Program-made: the position numbers and the translations under genes
Notes under the pieces: model-generated
Seen by the model: the letters and a program-made list of their open reading frames with translations, nothing else
Told to the model about the DNA's origin: nothing
The model's database searches: none
Source of the DNA: Streptomyces malachitofuscus
GTDB taxonomy: Bacteria; Actinomycetota; Actinomycetes; Streptomycetales; Streptomycetaceae
Direction of reading: 5' to 3'
NCBI RefSeq assembly: GCF_014650055.1
Contig: NZ_BMUF01000005.1
Location: forward strand, 371,330-435,329
Length of the DNA stretch: 64,000 bases
In this document: in pieces, positions 25,616 to 34,497 of the stretch
Position numbering within the stretch: the first letter of the stretch is position 1
How the letters are laid out: the number at the start of each line of letters is the position of its first letter

Positions 25616-26317
25616 ATGCCGCTGCGATCCGCCCGCTCCGCGCAGGTCGCGCGGGACCCCGTCCATCACCCGGTGTTCGCCCGCTACTACGCCCGGGCCA
25701 GTGTCGCCGCCGAGACCCGCGTGGGAATGGCGCGCGTGCGGGACAGGCTGCTCGGCGGGCTGTCCGGGCGGGTGCTCGAGGTCGGCGCGGGCAACGGTCT
25801 GAACTTCGCGCACTACCCGGGCGCCGTCTCGGAGGTCGTCGCCATCGAACCGGAGCGGGCCCTGCGCACGCTGGCCGTGGAGGCCGCCCTGCGCGCCCAG
25901 GTGCCGGTGGACGTCGCGCCGGGCGTGGCGGAGGCGCTGCCGGTCAAGAGCGAGGCGTTCGACGCCGTGGTGCTGTCGCTGGTGCTGTGCAGCGTCCGGG
26001 ACGTGCCGAGGGCGCTGGCGGAAGCGAGGCGGGTGCTGCGGCCGGGCGGCGAGCTGCGGTTCTTCGAGCACGGCCGGGGCGGCGGCCGGGTCATGCGGCT
26101 CACCCAGCGGGCGCTGGACCGCACGGTGTGGCCGCCGCTGGCCGGGGGCTGCCATCTGGCGCGGGACCCGGTCGGGGCGCTGCGGGAGGCGGGCTTCGAA
26201 CTCGGCCCGTACCGGCGGGTGATGATCCCGGAGAAGGGGCCGACGCTGCCCGCCTCGTACTGTGTCACCGGGACCGCCTGGCGGCCGGTGGGCGATGCCG
26301 CGACCGGCGGGAGCTGA
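25616..26317 (+). CDS. Class I SAM-dependent methyltransferase
   Basis: A 233-residue Rossmann methyltransferase: motif I VLEVGAGNGLNFAHYP (about 52-66), the acidic motif IEPE, post-motif FDAVVLSLVLCSV and RRVLRPGGELRFFEHG. The pattern resembles METTL7/UbiE-like small-molecule or lipid methyltransferases; the substrate is unknown. GGGGAGG lies 5 bp before ATG 25616. Its stop abuts the stop of the Fic-like gene on the other strand with no gap. Confidence 0.88.
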   Translation: MPLRSARSAQVARDPVHHPVFARYYARASVAAETRVGMARVRDRLLGGLSGRVLEVGAGNGLNFAHYPGAVSEVVAIEPERALRTLAVEAALRAQVPVDVAPGVAEALPVKSEAFDAVVLSLVLCSVRDVPRALAEARRVLRPGGELRFFEHGRGGGRVMRLTQRALDRTVWPPLAGGCHLARDPVGALREAGFELGPYRRVMIPEKGPTLPASYCVTGTAWRPVGDAATGGS

Positions 26318-26692
26318 TCACTCGCCCCAGCGGCGCAGCTCCGCCGCGATGTCGTCCAGCGTCGCCTCGCCGCTCTTGACCAGCCGGGCCAGATCGCGCA
26401 CCTGTTCCGGCGAGGTGGCGACCTTCAGACCGCTGGCGACCAGATAGGCGTACGCGACGGCGGAGGCGAACAGGGCGTTGGAGCGTTCCAGCGCGGGGAC
26501 GTGGATCAGCAGCTGGAGGAGCGCGGCCGCGCGGGTGTGGGGGCTGTCGTAGACGGGGACGTCGAAGATCTCGGCCTCATGGCGTGCGACGGCGGCGACG
26601 AGGGCGCCCCAGTCGGTGACCCCGGGGTCACCGGGAGTCCGCTGCTCGGCGAGCATGAGCAGCCACGCGAGGTCGATGCGCAGGTTGTCCAA
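26318..26692 (-). CDS. Fic/Doc-like toxin component with degenerate active motif
   Basis: A 124-residue Doc-like protein, encoded just after a ribbon-helix-helix antitoxin. The family helix LLQLLIHVPALERSNALFASAVAYAYL corresponds to the Fic region, but the catalytic HxFxDANKR box reads HVPALERSN: the His is kept, and the Asp, Asn, Lys and Arg positions are lost. Transfer of phosphate or AMP is therefore doubtful. It starts with TTG at 26692, 4 bp after the antitoxin stop, so it is probably coupled. I recall this family being annotated as a Fic-type toxin in many Streptomyces. Confidence 0.75.
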   Translation of the reverse strand: MDNLRIDLAWLLMLAEQRTPGDPGVTDWGALVAAVARHEAEIFDVPVYDSPHTRAAALLQLLIHVPALERSNALFASAVAYAYLVASGLKVATSPEQVRDLARLVKSGEATLDDIAAELRRWGE

Positions 26693-26696
26693 CGGC

Positions 26697-26945
26697 TCAG
26701 CGACGGCCTTCGCGCGACGTCGCCCGAGCGGGGGGACCCGCGTCGAACTCCTCGGCGAAGACGCTCTCGTACTGCTTCATGAAGTCGGCGGCGGCGTCCA
26801 CGAAGGCGCGGCCCGCCTCGCCGGTGTCCTGCCGGACCAGTTCCTCGATGTAGCGGTTGACGCTCATCCCCCGCGCCAGGGCACGCTCCCGCGCCGCGCG
26901 GGCGGTGCCCTCGTCCACGCGTACGTTCAGCTGGGTCTTGGCCAT
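26697..26945 (-). CDS. Ribbon-helix-helix antitoxin
   Basis: An 82-residue protein with an RHH DNA-binding N-terminus (TQLNVRVDEGTARAARERALARGMSVNRYIEELV) and an acidic/aromatic C-terminal toxin-binding tail (FMKQYESVFAEEFDAG). It probably represses its own promoter together with the Fic-like partner. GAGG precedes the ATG; a promoter and perfect dyad lie just upstream. Confidence 0.85.
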   Translation of the reverse strand: MAKTQLNVRVDEGTARAARERALARGMSVNRYIEELVRQDTGEAGRAFVDAAADFMKQYESVFAEEFDAGPPARATSREGRR

Positions 26946-26951
26946 ACCTCG

Positions 26952-26981
26952 AAGCTAGCGCCGGGACGCTAGCAGCGGCAA
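26952..26981 (-). promoter_or_regulatory. Antitoxin promoter with operator dyad
   Basis: On the minus strand: -35 TTGCCG (26981-26976), 18-bp spacer, -10 TAGCTT (26957-26952). A perfect dyad GCTAGCG-N6-CGCTAGC (26954-26973) covers the spacer and -10, as expected for autorepression by the RHH antitoxin. Confidence 0.6.
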
Positions 26982-27143
26982 GTGCGAGCGCAGGGACCGA
27001 GACACGTGCCCCTTACATCGGTTTCCGGCACCAGACCTGGGGTGGAGAAGGCCCCGCACCCAGGGGGGATACCGGCTGTGGGGCGGATCACACTACCCTC
27101 GGCGCGACCGGCACGACCGGACGTCCACTAGGAGGAGGCGGCC

Positions 27144-27986
27144 TTGTCCACACCTGCTGCGGAGCACGCCCCCGGCCTCGCGTCGGCCGACGGGATCGCG
27201 GCCCGCGCCCGCGGTCTGACCAAGGCGTACGGCTCGGGCGAGACGGCGGTGCTCGCCCTCGACTCGGTGGACGTGGACATCGCGCGCGGCCGGTTCACGG
27301 CCGTCATGGGACCGTCGGGATCGGGCAAGTCCACGCTGATGCACTGCCTGGCGGGGCTCGACACCGTGTCCGCCGGGCAGGTGTGGCTGGGAGACACCGA
27401 GATCACGGGATTGAAGGACCGTGAACTGACCCGGCTGCGACGGGACCGGATCGGGTTCATGTTCCAGTCGTTCAACCTCATCCCGACTCTCAACGCGCGG
27501 GAGAACATCACCCTGCCCATGGACATCGCGGGTCAGAAGCCGGACGAGAAGTGGCTGGAGGAGGTCATCGACACGCTGGGCCTGCGCGACCGGCTGCGGC
27601 ACCGGCCCGCTCAGCTGTCGGGCGGGCAGCAGCAGCGGGTGGCCTGCGCGCGTGCGCTGGCCTCCCGGCCGGAGCTGATCTTCGCGGACGAGCCGACCGG
27701 CAACCTCGACTCCCGCGCGGGTCTCGAGGTGCTCGGCTTTCTGCGCGAGGCCGTGGACTCGCTCGGACAGAGCGTGGTGATGGTCACTCACGACCCGGGC
27801 GCCGCGGCCCACTCCGACCTCGTGCTGTTCCTCGCGGACGGCCGGATCGTGGACGAGATGCGCCGGCCGACGGCGGAGTCGGTGCTGGAGCGGATGAAAC
27901 GCTTCGACGTGATCCGCGCGCCGTCGGACGACGGCGGCGGGGGCAGCGGAGGCGACGCGGACCCGACGACGTCCGGCGAGGACTGA
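27144..27986 (+). CDS. ABC transporter ATP-binding protein (MacB/LolD type)
   Basis: A 280-residue ATPase: Walker [15 protein letters not shown]-loop [10 protein letters not shown], signature [15 protein letters not shown], Walker [15 protein letters not shown]-loop VMVTHD. The class powers FtsX-type permeases that export peptides, lipoproteins or antibiotics rather than import. The start is TTG 27144, 5 bp after GGAGGAGG. The permease follows 4 bp downstream. The C-terminus is a Gly/Asp-rich tail. Confidence 0.93.
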   Translation: MSTPAAEHAPGLASADGIAARARGLTKAYGSGETAVLALDSVDVDIARGRFTAVMGPSGSGKSTLMHCLAGLDTVSAGQVWLGDTEITGLKDRELTRLRRDRIGFMFQSFNLIPTLNARENITLPMDIAGQKPDEKWLEEVIDTLGLRDRLRHRPAQLSGGQQQRVACARALASRPELIFADEPTGNLDSRAGLEVLGFLREAVDSLGQSVVMVTHDPGAAAHSDLVLFLADGRIVDEMRRPTAESVLERMKRFDVIRAPSDDGGGGSGGDADPTTSGED

Positions 27987-27990
27987 GACC

Positions 27991-30558
27991 GTGCTGAAGA
28001 CGACGCTCAGGAGCTTCCTCGCGCACAAGGGGCGGCTGCTGCTGTCCGCGCTGGCCGTCGTGCTGTCCGTGGCGTTCGTCGCGGGCAGCCTGATCTTCTC
28101 CGACACGGTCTCCCGCACCTTCGACCGGCTGTTCGCCTCCACGTCCGCCGATGTGACCGTGGCGCCCCGGGAGGACCTGGAGTCGTCGGTGCCCACCGGC
28201 GCCGTCCCGACGGTCCCGGCCTCCCTCGCCGAGCAGCTGACCGGCGTCGAGGGCGTCGAGTCGGCGCACCCGGACGTCGAGGTCGACAACATCACGGTCG
28301 TCGACAGCGACAACGAGTCGGTGGGACCGACCACCGGCGCCCCCACCCTCGCCGTGGACTGGCACGTCACCGAGCGCAGCGTCGTCGAGCTGACCTCCGG
28401 CCGCGCCCCGCGCGGCACCGGCGAGGCCGTCCTGGACGCGGACACCGCCGACACCAAGGGCGTGGAGATCGGCGACACCCTCTCAATGCAGGCCCAGCCC
28501 GGCACCTTCCGGGTGGAGATCGTCGGCATCGCCACGTTCAGGACGACCAACCCCGGCGCGGCGCTCGTCTTCCTCGACCCGGCCGTCGCCGCCACCGAGC
28601 TGCTGGGTTCGGCGGACCGGGCGACCGCCGTCTCGATCACCGCCGCGCCGGGCGTCTCCGACGAGCAGCTGAAGCAGCGGATCACCGACGAACTGGGCGC
28701 CGGCGCCTACGAGGTGCGGACGGCCGACGAGACGGCGAAGACGGCCGCCGACGAACTCGGCGGGTTCCTCGACGTGATCAAGTACGTCATGCTCGGTTTC
28801 GCCGGGATCGCCGTCCTGGTGGGTGTTTTCCTGATCGTCAACACCTTCTCGATGCTGATCGCCCAGCGCACCCGCGAACTCGGCCTGCTCCGGGCACTGG
28901 GCGCCGACCGCAGGCAGGTGCGCCGGTCCGTGCTCACCGAGGCGGTGCTGCTCGGTCTGGTCGGCTCGACGCTGGGTCTGGCGGCCGGCATCGGTCTCGC
29001 CTTCGGCCTGATCCGGCTCATGGGCGCGTTCGGCATGAATCTGAAGACCACGGAGATGGTGGTCGGCTGGGCCACTCCGGTCACGGCGTACGCCGTCGGC
29101 GTGGGCGTCACCTTCGTCGCCGCGTATCTCCCGGCCCGCCGCGCGGCGGGTGTGTCCCCGATGGCCGCGCTGGCCGACGCGGAGATCGCCGGTGTGGGGC
29201 GGCCGCTGCGGGCGCGGGCGGTGACGGGGTCCGTGGTGGGGGCGCTCGGCGCCGCCGCGCTGGTGGGCTGTGTGCTGGCCGGCGAGACCGCCTCCGCGGC
29301 CTCGCTGCTGGGACTCGGGGTCGTGCTCACACTGATCGCGACCGTCATCGCGGGTCCGCTGCTGGTGCGGCCGGTGATCCGGGTCCTGGGTGCGGCCTTC
29401 CCCGCGCTGTTCGGCTCGGTCGGCCGGATGAGCCAGCGCAACGCCCTGCGCAATCCGCGCCGCACCGGCGCCACGGCCGCCGCGCTGATGGTCGGGCTCG
29501 CCCTGGTGGGCGGGATGTCGGTGGCCAGCGCCTCGATGTCCCGGTCCTTCGACGAGCAGATCGACAAGACGCTCGGCGCCGACTTCGTGATCCAGAACGC
29601 CAACTTCCTGCCGTTCTCCCAGGAGATCACCGACCGGGTGCGGGACACCGAGGGCGTGGGGCTGGTCGTGCGCCAGCGGTTCGCGCCGGTGGCGGTACGG
29701 CTGCCGGACGGCGAACGGATCGAGACCACGGCGGCCGGGTACGACGACCGGGTGGACGACGTCGCGCGGGTGACGTACACGGCCGGCGACACGGCGGCCG
29801 CCCTGGCGGACGGCAACATCGCCATGGACGCCGGCTTCGCCGAGGAGCACGACGTCCGCATGGGCAGCACGATCCCGGTCGAGTTCCCCGGCGGCAGGAG
29901 CACCGAGCTGACGGTGGCCGCCCTCACGGATGTCGAGGGCGGCGAGGGCTTCGGGATGCAGGGCGGTCTGGTCTTCGGCATCGCGACGGTCGAGGAGTAC
30001 GTGCCGGGCGGGCAGGACATCGCGCTGTACGTCAACGGGGCCGACGGGACGAGCGTGGACGACCTGCGCGAGCGGCTGGACACGACGCTCGAGCCGTACC
30101 CGCAGGTGCAGGCCCGCGACCAGGCCGACTACAAGGAGCTGGTGCACGACCAGATCGCCGTCCTGCTGTACCTCGTCTACGCCCTGCTGGGGCTGGCGAT
30201 CATCATCGCGGTGCTGGGCGTGGTGAACACCCTCGCGCTGTCGGTGGTGGAGCGCACGCGCGAGATCGGCCTGCTGCGGGCGATCGGCCTGTCCCGGCGA
30301 CAGCTGCGGCGGATGATCCGGCTGGAGTCGGTGGTGATCGCGGTCTTCGGCGCGGTACTGGGGCTCGCGCTGGGGCTGGTGTGGGGCCTGTGCATCCAGC
30401 AGGTTCTGGCCCTCCAGGGCATGACCGCTCTCGCGATTCCCTGGGGGACGGTCGTGGCGGTCGTGATCGGGGCGGCCGTGGTGGGCATCGCGGCGGCTCT
30501 GCTGCCCGCGCTGCGGGCCTCGCGGATGAACGTGCTGGAGGCCATCGCACACGAGTGA
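27991..30558 (+). CDS. FtsX-like ABC transporter permease, two-domain
   Basis: An 855-residue MacB/FtsX-type permease. One N-terminal membrane segment (about 15-38) is followed by a periplasmic-type MacB core domain (to about 260), three membrane helices with a first FtsX domain (about 262-400), a central hydrophobic linker, a second extracytoplasmic domain, and a final FtsX domain (about 735-850) with VVNTLALSVVERTREIGLLRAIG. Two copies of the TRELGLLRALG-type coupling helix are visible. GTG start 4 bp after the ATPase stop. The substrate is unknown. Confidence 0.92.
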   Translation: MLKTTLRSFLAHKGRLLLSALAVVLSVAFVAGSLIFSDTVSRTFDRLFASTSADVTVAPREDLESSVPTGAVPTVPASLAEQLTGVEGVESAHPDVEVDNITVVDSDNESVGPTTGAPTLAVDWHVTERSVVELTSGRAPRGTGEAVLDADTADTKGVEIGDTLSMQAQPGTFRVEIVGIATFRTTNPGAALVFLDPAVAATELLGSADRATAVSITAAPGVSDEQLKQRITDELGAGAYEVRTADETAKTAADELGGFLDVIKYVMLGFAGIAVLVGVFLIVNTFSMLIAQRTRELGLLRALGADRRQVRRSVLTEAVLLGLVGSTLGLAAGIGLAFGLIRLMGAFGMNLKTTEMVVGWATPVTAYAVGVGVTFVAAYLPARRAAGVSPMAALADAEIAGVGRPLRARAVTGSVVGALGAAALVGCVLAGETASAASLLGLGVVLTLIATVIAGPLLVRPVIRVLGAAFPALFGSVGRMSQRNALRNPRRTGATAAALMVGLALVGGMSVASASMSRSFDEQIDKTLGADFVIQNANFLPFSQEITDRVRDTEGVGLVVRQRFAPVAVRLPDGERIETTAAGYDDRVDDVARVTYTAGDTAAALADGNIAMDAGFAEEHDVRMGSTIPVEFPGGRSTELTVAALTDVEGGEGFGMQGGLVFGIATVEEYVPGGQDIALYVNGADGTSVDDLRERLDTTLEPYPQVQARDQADYKELVHDQIAVLLYLVYALLGLAIIIAVLGVVNTLALSVVERTREIGLLRAIGLSRRQLRRMIRLESVVIAVFGAVLGLALGLVWGLCIQQVLALQGMTALAIPWGTVVAVVIGAAVVGIAAALLPALRASRMNVLEAIAHE

Positions 30559-30625
30559 GCCGCGGCCGGTCGTCCGGATCGTGGAATTGCGTGCCGTCCG
30601 CCGTACGGCGTGCTGGGATCGCCGC

Positions 30626-31051
30626 ATGACCGAACCACGTGTACGGGCCGCCGGGCCCGAGGACCTCGACACCGTGCTGGCCTTCTGGAAGACGGCCGCC
30701 GAAGGCACGAGCATCAGCGACGACCGCACCGGTGTGGAGCGGCTGGTCGCCCGCGACCCCGAGGCGCTGATCCTCGCGGAGCTCGACGGCGAGCTCGTCG
30801 GTACGGTGATCGCGGGCTTCGACGGCTGGCGGTGCCATCTCTACCGGCTGGCCGTGCACCCGGACCGCCGCCGGCGGGGCATCGGCACCGCGCTGCTGAC
30901 CGCCGCGGAGGAGAGGTTCGTACGGCTGGGCGGGCGCCGCGCGGACGCGATGGTGCTGCAGCGCAACGAGACGGCGCACTTCGCGTGGACGGCCGCGGGA
31001 TACGGGCCGGAGGAGCGCTGGCGGCGCTGGGTGAAGCCGCTCACCGACTGA
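30626..31051 (+). CDS. GNAT-family N-acetyltransferase
   Basis: A 141-residue acetyltransferase with the acetyl-CoA loop VHPDRRRRGIGTALL and the RLAV strand before it. Start ATG 30626. No specific substrate can be inferred; it stands alone between the ABC exporter and the CNNM pair. Confidence 0.85.
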   Translation: MTEPRVRAAGPEDLDTVLAFWKTAAEGTSISDDRTGVERLVARDPEALILAELDGELVGTVIAGFDGWRCHLYRLAVHPDRRRRGIGTALLTAAEERFVRLGGRRADAMVLQRNETAHFAWTAAGYGPEERWRRWVKPLTD

Positions 31052-31210
31052 TCCACAGCCGCACGGCCATCCTTTGCCGATCCTTTACTCTTGGAAGGCC
31101 ACTCGGTCCTCCATGAAAGGTTGTGTGCCTCCGCCCATGGGCGAGCCCCCCGGTCCGCGAAACCGCGCATCCGTCCCCGTCCTGTCCGACCATGGGACAG
31201 AGGTGACCCG

Positions 31211-32581
31211 ATGACCGAAGTGCTCCTCCTTCTGGCGGCGATCCTGCTCTCGCTCGCCTGCGGCGCGTTCGTCGCGGCCGAGTTCTCCCTCACCACCGTC
31301 GAGCGGGCCGAGCTGGAGCGGGCGGTCGAACGCGGCGAGCGGGGCGCGGCGGGCGCGCTCAAGGCCGTACGGAACCTGACGTTCCAGCTCTCCGGCGCGC
31401 AGCTCGGCATCACGGTGACCAACCTGGTGGTCGGCATGCTCGCCGAGCCGTCGATCGCCGCACTGATCTCCGGCCCGCTGCAGGACCTCGGCGCCTCCCA
31501 CGCGATGGCGCGCTCCCTGGCACTGGTGATCGGCACGGGCCTGTCGACGGTGTTCCTGATGGTGGTGGGCGAGCTGGTGCCCAAGAACTGGGCGATCTCG
31601 TCGCCGCTGGCCGTGGCCAAGCGCGTCGGCAACGCGCAGCGCTGGTTCAGCGCAGCGTTCCGCCCGTTCATCACTCATCTGAACAACACGGCCAACCGCA
31701 TCGTGCGCCGCATCGGCCTGGAACCCGCCGAGGAGCTGGAGTCCGCGCGCGGGCCCCAGGAACTGGCGGCGCTCGCCCGGCACTCCGCCAAGGAGGGCGC
31801 GCTGGAGCCGGACACCGCCGAGCTGTTCGTCCGCACGCTGAACCTCGCCGACCTCACCGCGGAGAACGTGATGACCCCACGCGTCCAGGTCATCGCCCTG
31901 GACGCGCAGGCGACGTGCGAGGACGTCGCCAACGTGACCCGGGCGACCGGGCTGTCCCGGTTCCCCGTGTACCGCGAGACCCTCGACGCCGTCGTCGGCA
32001 CCGCACATGTCAAGGACGTACTGGCGCTGCCCGCGGAGCGCCGTGCGCGGGTGCCCGTGTCGGAGCTGATGCGCGAACCGCTGCTGGTCCCCGGATCGCT
32101 CACCGTCGACCGGCTGCTGGACCGGCTCTCCGGCCGGCGCACCATGGCCGTGGTGATCGACGAGTACGGCGGCACGGCGGGCGTGGCCACCCTGGAGGAC
32201 ATCGTCGAGGAGGTCGTCGGCGAGGTCCGCGACGAGCACGACCCGCACGAGACCCCCGACCTGGACCGGGCCGGCACCGACGAGGACGGCCGGACGCTGT
32301 TCTCGGCCGACGGCTTCGCCCGGGTGGACCAGCTCGCCCGGGTCGGCATGCGCGTGCCGGAAGGGCCCTACGAGACCCTCGCCGGGCTCGTGGCCGCCTC
32401 GCTCGGCCGGATCCCGGATGCCGGCGACACCCTCGAGGTCGCCGGCTGGCGGGTGGACGTGGTGGACGCCACCGGCCGCCGCGCGGCCCGCGTCCTGCTG
32501 CACGCGCCGGCCGGCGACAGGCCCGCGGCGGAAGGACGGCCGGCCACGGGGACCACCGGCGAGAAGGGGGCGCGGCGATGA
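31211..32581 (+). CDS. CNNM/CorC-family membrane protein (hemolysin-like), first of pair
   Basis: A 456-residue protein: DUF21/CNNM membrane domain (about 1-190, three to four helices, with GELVPKNWAI), a CBS pair (about 205-340, MTPRVQVIAL ... VVIDEYGGTAGVATLEDIVEEVVGE) and a CorC_HlyC C-terminal domain (about 355-435). The family moves or regulates Mg2+ and Co2+. AGGTGA precedes ATG 31211. The stop overlaps the next gene's start (ATGA), so the two CNNM genes are coupled and may form a heteromeric transporter. Confidence 0.92.
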   Translation: MTEVLLLLAAILLSLACGAFVAAEFSLTTVERAELERAVERGERGAAGALKAVRNLTFQLSGAQLGITVTNLVVGMLAEPSIAALISGPLQDLGASHAMARSLALVIGTGLSTVFLMVVGELVPKNWAISSPLAVAKRVGNAQRWFSAAFRPFITHLNNTANRIVRRIGLEPAEELESARGPQELAALARHSAKEGALEPDTAELFVRTLNLADLTAENVMTPRVQVIALDAQATCEDVANVTRATGLSRFPVYRETLDAVVGTAHVKDVLALPAERRARVPVSELMREPLLVPGSLTVDRLLDRLSGRRTMAVVIDEYGGTAGVATLEDIVEEVVGEVRDEHDPHETPDLDRAGTDEDGRTLFSADGFARVDQLARVGMRVPEGPYETLAGLVAASLGRIPDAGDTLEVAGWRVDVVDATGRRAARVLLHAPAGDRPAAEGRPATGTTGEKGARR

Positions 32582-33600
32582 CCGTCGTACAGCTGCTGAT
32601 CGGTCTGGCGACACTGGTCGTCAACGCCTTCTTCGTGGGTGCCGAGTTCGCCCTGATCTCGGTCCGCCGCAGCCAGATCGAGCCGTACGTCGACCGGGGC
32701 GACCGGCGCGCCAGGAGCGTGCTCTGGGGCCTCGAGCACGTGTCGGCGCTGATGGCGGCGGCGCAGCTCGGCATCACGCTGTGCACGCTGATCCTCGGCG
32801 TCGTCGCCGAGCCTGCGATCGCCCATCTGCTGGAACCGGTGTTCCACGCGGTCGGGGTCCCGGACGGCGCGGGGCACGTGGTGTCCTTCGTGATCGCGCT
32901 GGCACTGGCGACGTATCTGCACATGCTGCTCGGTGAGATGGTGCCGAAGAACGTCGCGCTCGCCGAGCCGGTGCGCAGCGCCCTGCTGCTGGGTCCGCCC
33001 CTGGTCGCCCTCTCCCGCGCGCTGCGCCCGGTGATCTTCACGATCAACGCCTTCGCCAACATGCTGCTCAGGCTGTTGCGGGTCGAGACCCGCGACGAGG
33101 TCGTCGCCTCCTTCTCGGACGCCGAGCTGGCCCAGATCGTGAAGGACTCGGGCGAGGCCGGCCTGATCGACGACCGCGCGCAGGAGCGGCTGCACGACGC
33201 GCTGGAGCTGGGCCGGCGGCCGGTGCGTGACGTGGCGCTGCCGTTGGAGCGGGTGGTCTACGCGCGCGTCGGCGTCACCGCGGAGGGTCTGGAGCGGCTG
33301 TCGGCGGAGTTCGGGTTCTCGCGGTTCCCGGTGGTGGACGAGCAGCGCCGGATCGTCGGCTATCTGCATGTGAAGGACGCCCTGGACGCCTCACCGCGCG
33401 ACATGCCGTTCCGGCTGACGGAGATGCGGCCCATCGCGCGCGTGCGGGAGAACACGCCGATGGACGACGTCCTCACCGCCATGCGCGGCAGCCGTACGCA
33501 TCTGGCGGCCGTGCTCGGGGCCGACGGCCGGCTGGCCGGGCTGGTGACGATGGAGGACGTTCTGCAGGAGCTGTTCGGACAGCGTGCCGAGGGCGGCTGA
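32578..33600 (+). CDS. CNNM/CorC-family membrane protein, second of pair
   Basis: A 340-residue paralogue: CNNM domain (about 1-185, FVGAEFALISVRRS, GEMVPKNVALAEP), CBS pair (about 200-330, ending LVTMEDVLQELFGQ). It lacks the CorC_HlyC C-terminal domain found in the first gene. Coupled 4-bp overlap with the upstream gene. Pairs of one long and one short CNNM are common in actinobacteria. Confidence 0.92.
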   Translation: MTVVQLLIGLATLVVNAFFVGAEFALISVRRSQIEPYVDRGDRRARSVLWGLEHVSALMAAAQLGITLCTLILGVVAEPAIAHLLEPVFHAVGVPDGAGHVVSFVIALALATYLHMLLGEMVPKNVALAEPVRSALLLGPPLVALSRALRPVIFTINAFANMLLRLLRVETRDEVVASFSDAELAQIVKDSGEAGLIDDRAQERLHDALELGRRPVRDVALPLERVVYARVGVTAEGLERLSAEFGFSRFPVVDEQRRIVGYLHVKDALDASPRDMPFRLTEMRPIARVRENTPMDDVLTAMRGSRTHLAAVLGADGRLAGLVTMEDVLQELFGQRAEGG

Positions 33601-33648
33601 GGCCGACCGACCGATGGGTATGTGCCACGGGATACCATCTGTGTCGCC

Positions 33649-34425
33649 ATGCAGACGAACCCCACCCACAGCAGCCTCGTCGCCCTCGGCGACTCCTTCA
33701 CCGAGGGCATGTCGGACCGGCTCCCCGACGGCACCTACCGCGGCTGGGCCGACCTCCTCGCGGGCCGGATGGCGGCCACCGCTCCCGGCTTCCGCTACGC
33801 CAACCTGGCCGTGCGCGGCAAGCTGATCCGGCAGATCGTCGACGAGCAGGTCGAGACGGCCGCGGCGATGCGCGCCGACGTCGTCACCCTGGTCGGCGGG
33901 CTCAACGACACCCTGCGGCCCAAGTGCGACATGCAGCAGGTGCGGGATCTGCTCACCGAGGCCGTCGAGCGGCTGGCCCCGCACTGCAAGCAGCTGGTGC
34001 TGATGCGCAGCCCCGGCCGGCAGGGGCCGGTCCTGGAGCGTTTCCGGCCGCGTATGGAGGCGCTGTTCGCCTGTGTCGACGAGCTCGCCGAGCGGCACGG
34101 CGCGCTGGTCGTCGACCTGTACGGGGCGCCCGCGCTCGGCGACCCCCGGCTGTGGGACGTCGACCGGCTGCATCTGACGGCGGACGGGCACCGCAGGGTC
34201 GCGGAGGCGGTCTGGCAGACGCTCGGCTACCCCGCGGAGGACCCCGAGTGGCATCTGCCCCCGGAGGCGACACTGCCGCCGCGCTGGGTGGCGCGTCGGG
34301 CCGCCGACGCCCGGTTCGCCCGGCAGCACCTGCTGCCGTGGATCGGCCGCCGGCTCACCGGCCGCTCCTCGGGCGACGGCCTGCCGCCGAAGCGGCCCGA
34401 GCTGCTGCCGTACGAGGGGCTGTAG
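33649..34425 (+). CDS. SGNH/GDSL-family hydrolase
   Basis: A 258-residue esterase-type SGNH hydrolase: nucleophile Ser in ALGDSFTEGM, block II Gly/Asn in the VRGKL and GGLNDT segments, and the Asp-His pair in WDVDRLHLTADGHR. There is no signal peptide, so it is probably cytosolic. The substrate is unknown. It lies between the CNNM pair and purB with its own start; terminal Pro/Arg-rich residues look non-conserved. Confidence 0.88.
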   Translation: MQTNPTHSSLVALGDSFTEGMSDRLPDGTYRGWADLLAGRMAATAPGFRYANLAVRGKLIRQIVDEQVETAAAMRADVVTLVGGLNDTLRPKCDMQQVRDLLTEAVERLAPHCKQLVLMRSPGRQGPVLERFRPRMEALFACVDELAERHGALVVDLYGAPALGDPRLWDVDRLHLTADGHRRVAEAVWQTLGYPAEDPEWHLPPEATLPPRWVARRAADARFARQHLLPWIGRRLTGRSSGDGLPPKRPELLPYEGL

Positions 34426-34497
34426 CAGCCTGTTGTAGGTTCCTCCAGCACACCCCGTGGCGCCGGCCTGCAGGAATCGCCAGTAGACTCCCTGTAC

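Noticed and set aside
28483..30729. 748-codon minus-strand frame opposite the ABC permease
   Set aside because: His/Arg/Gln-rich shadow of the FtsX permease gene on the plus strand.
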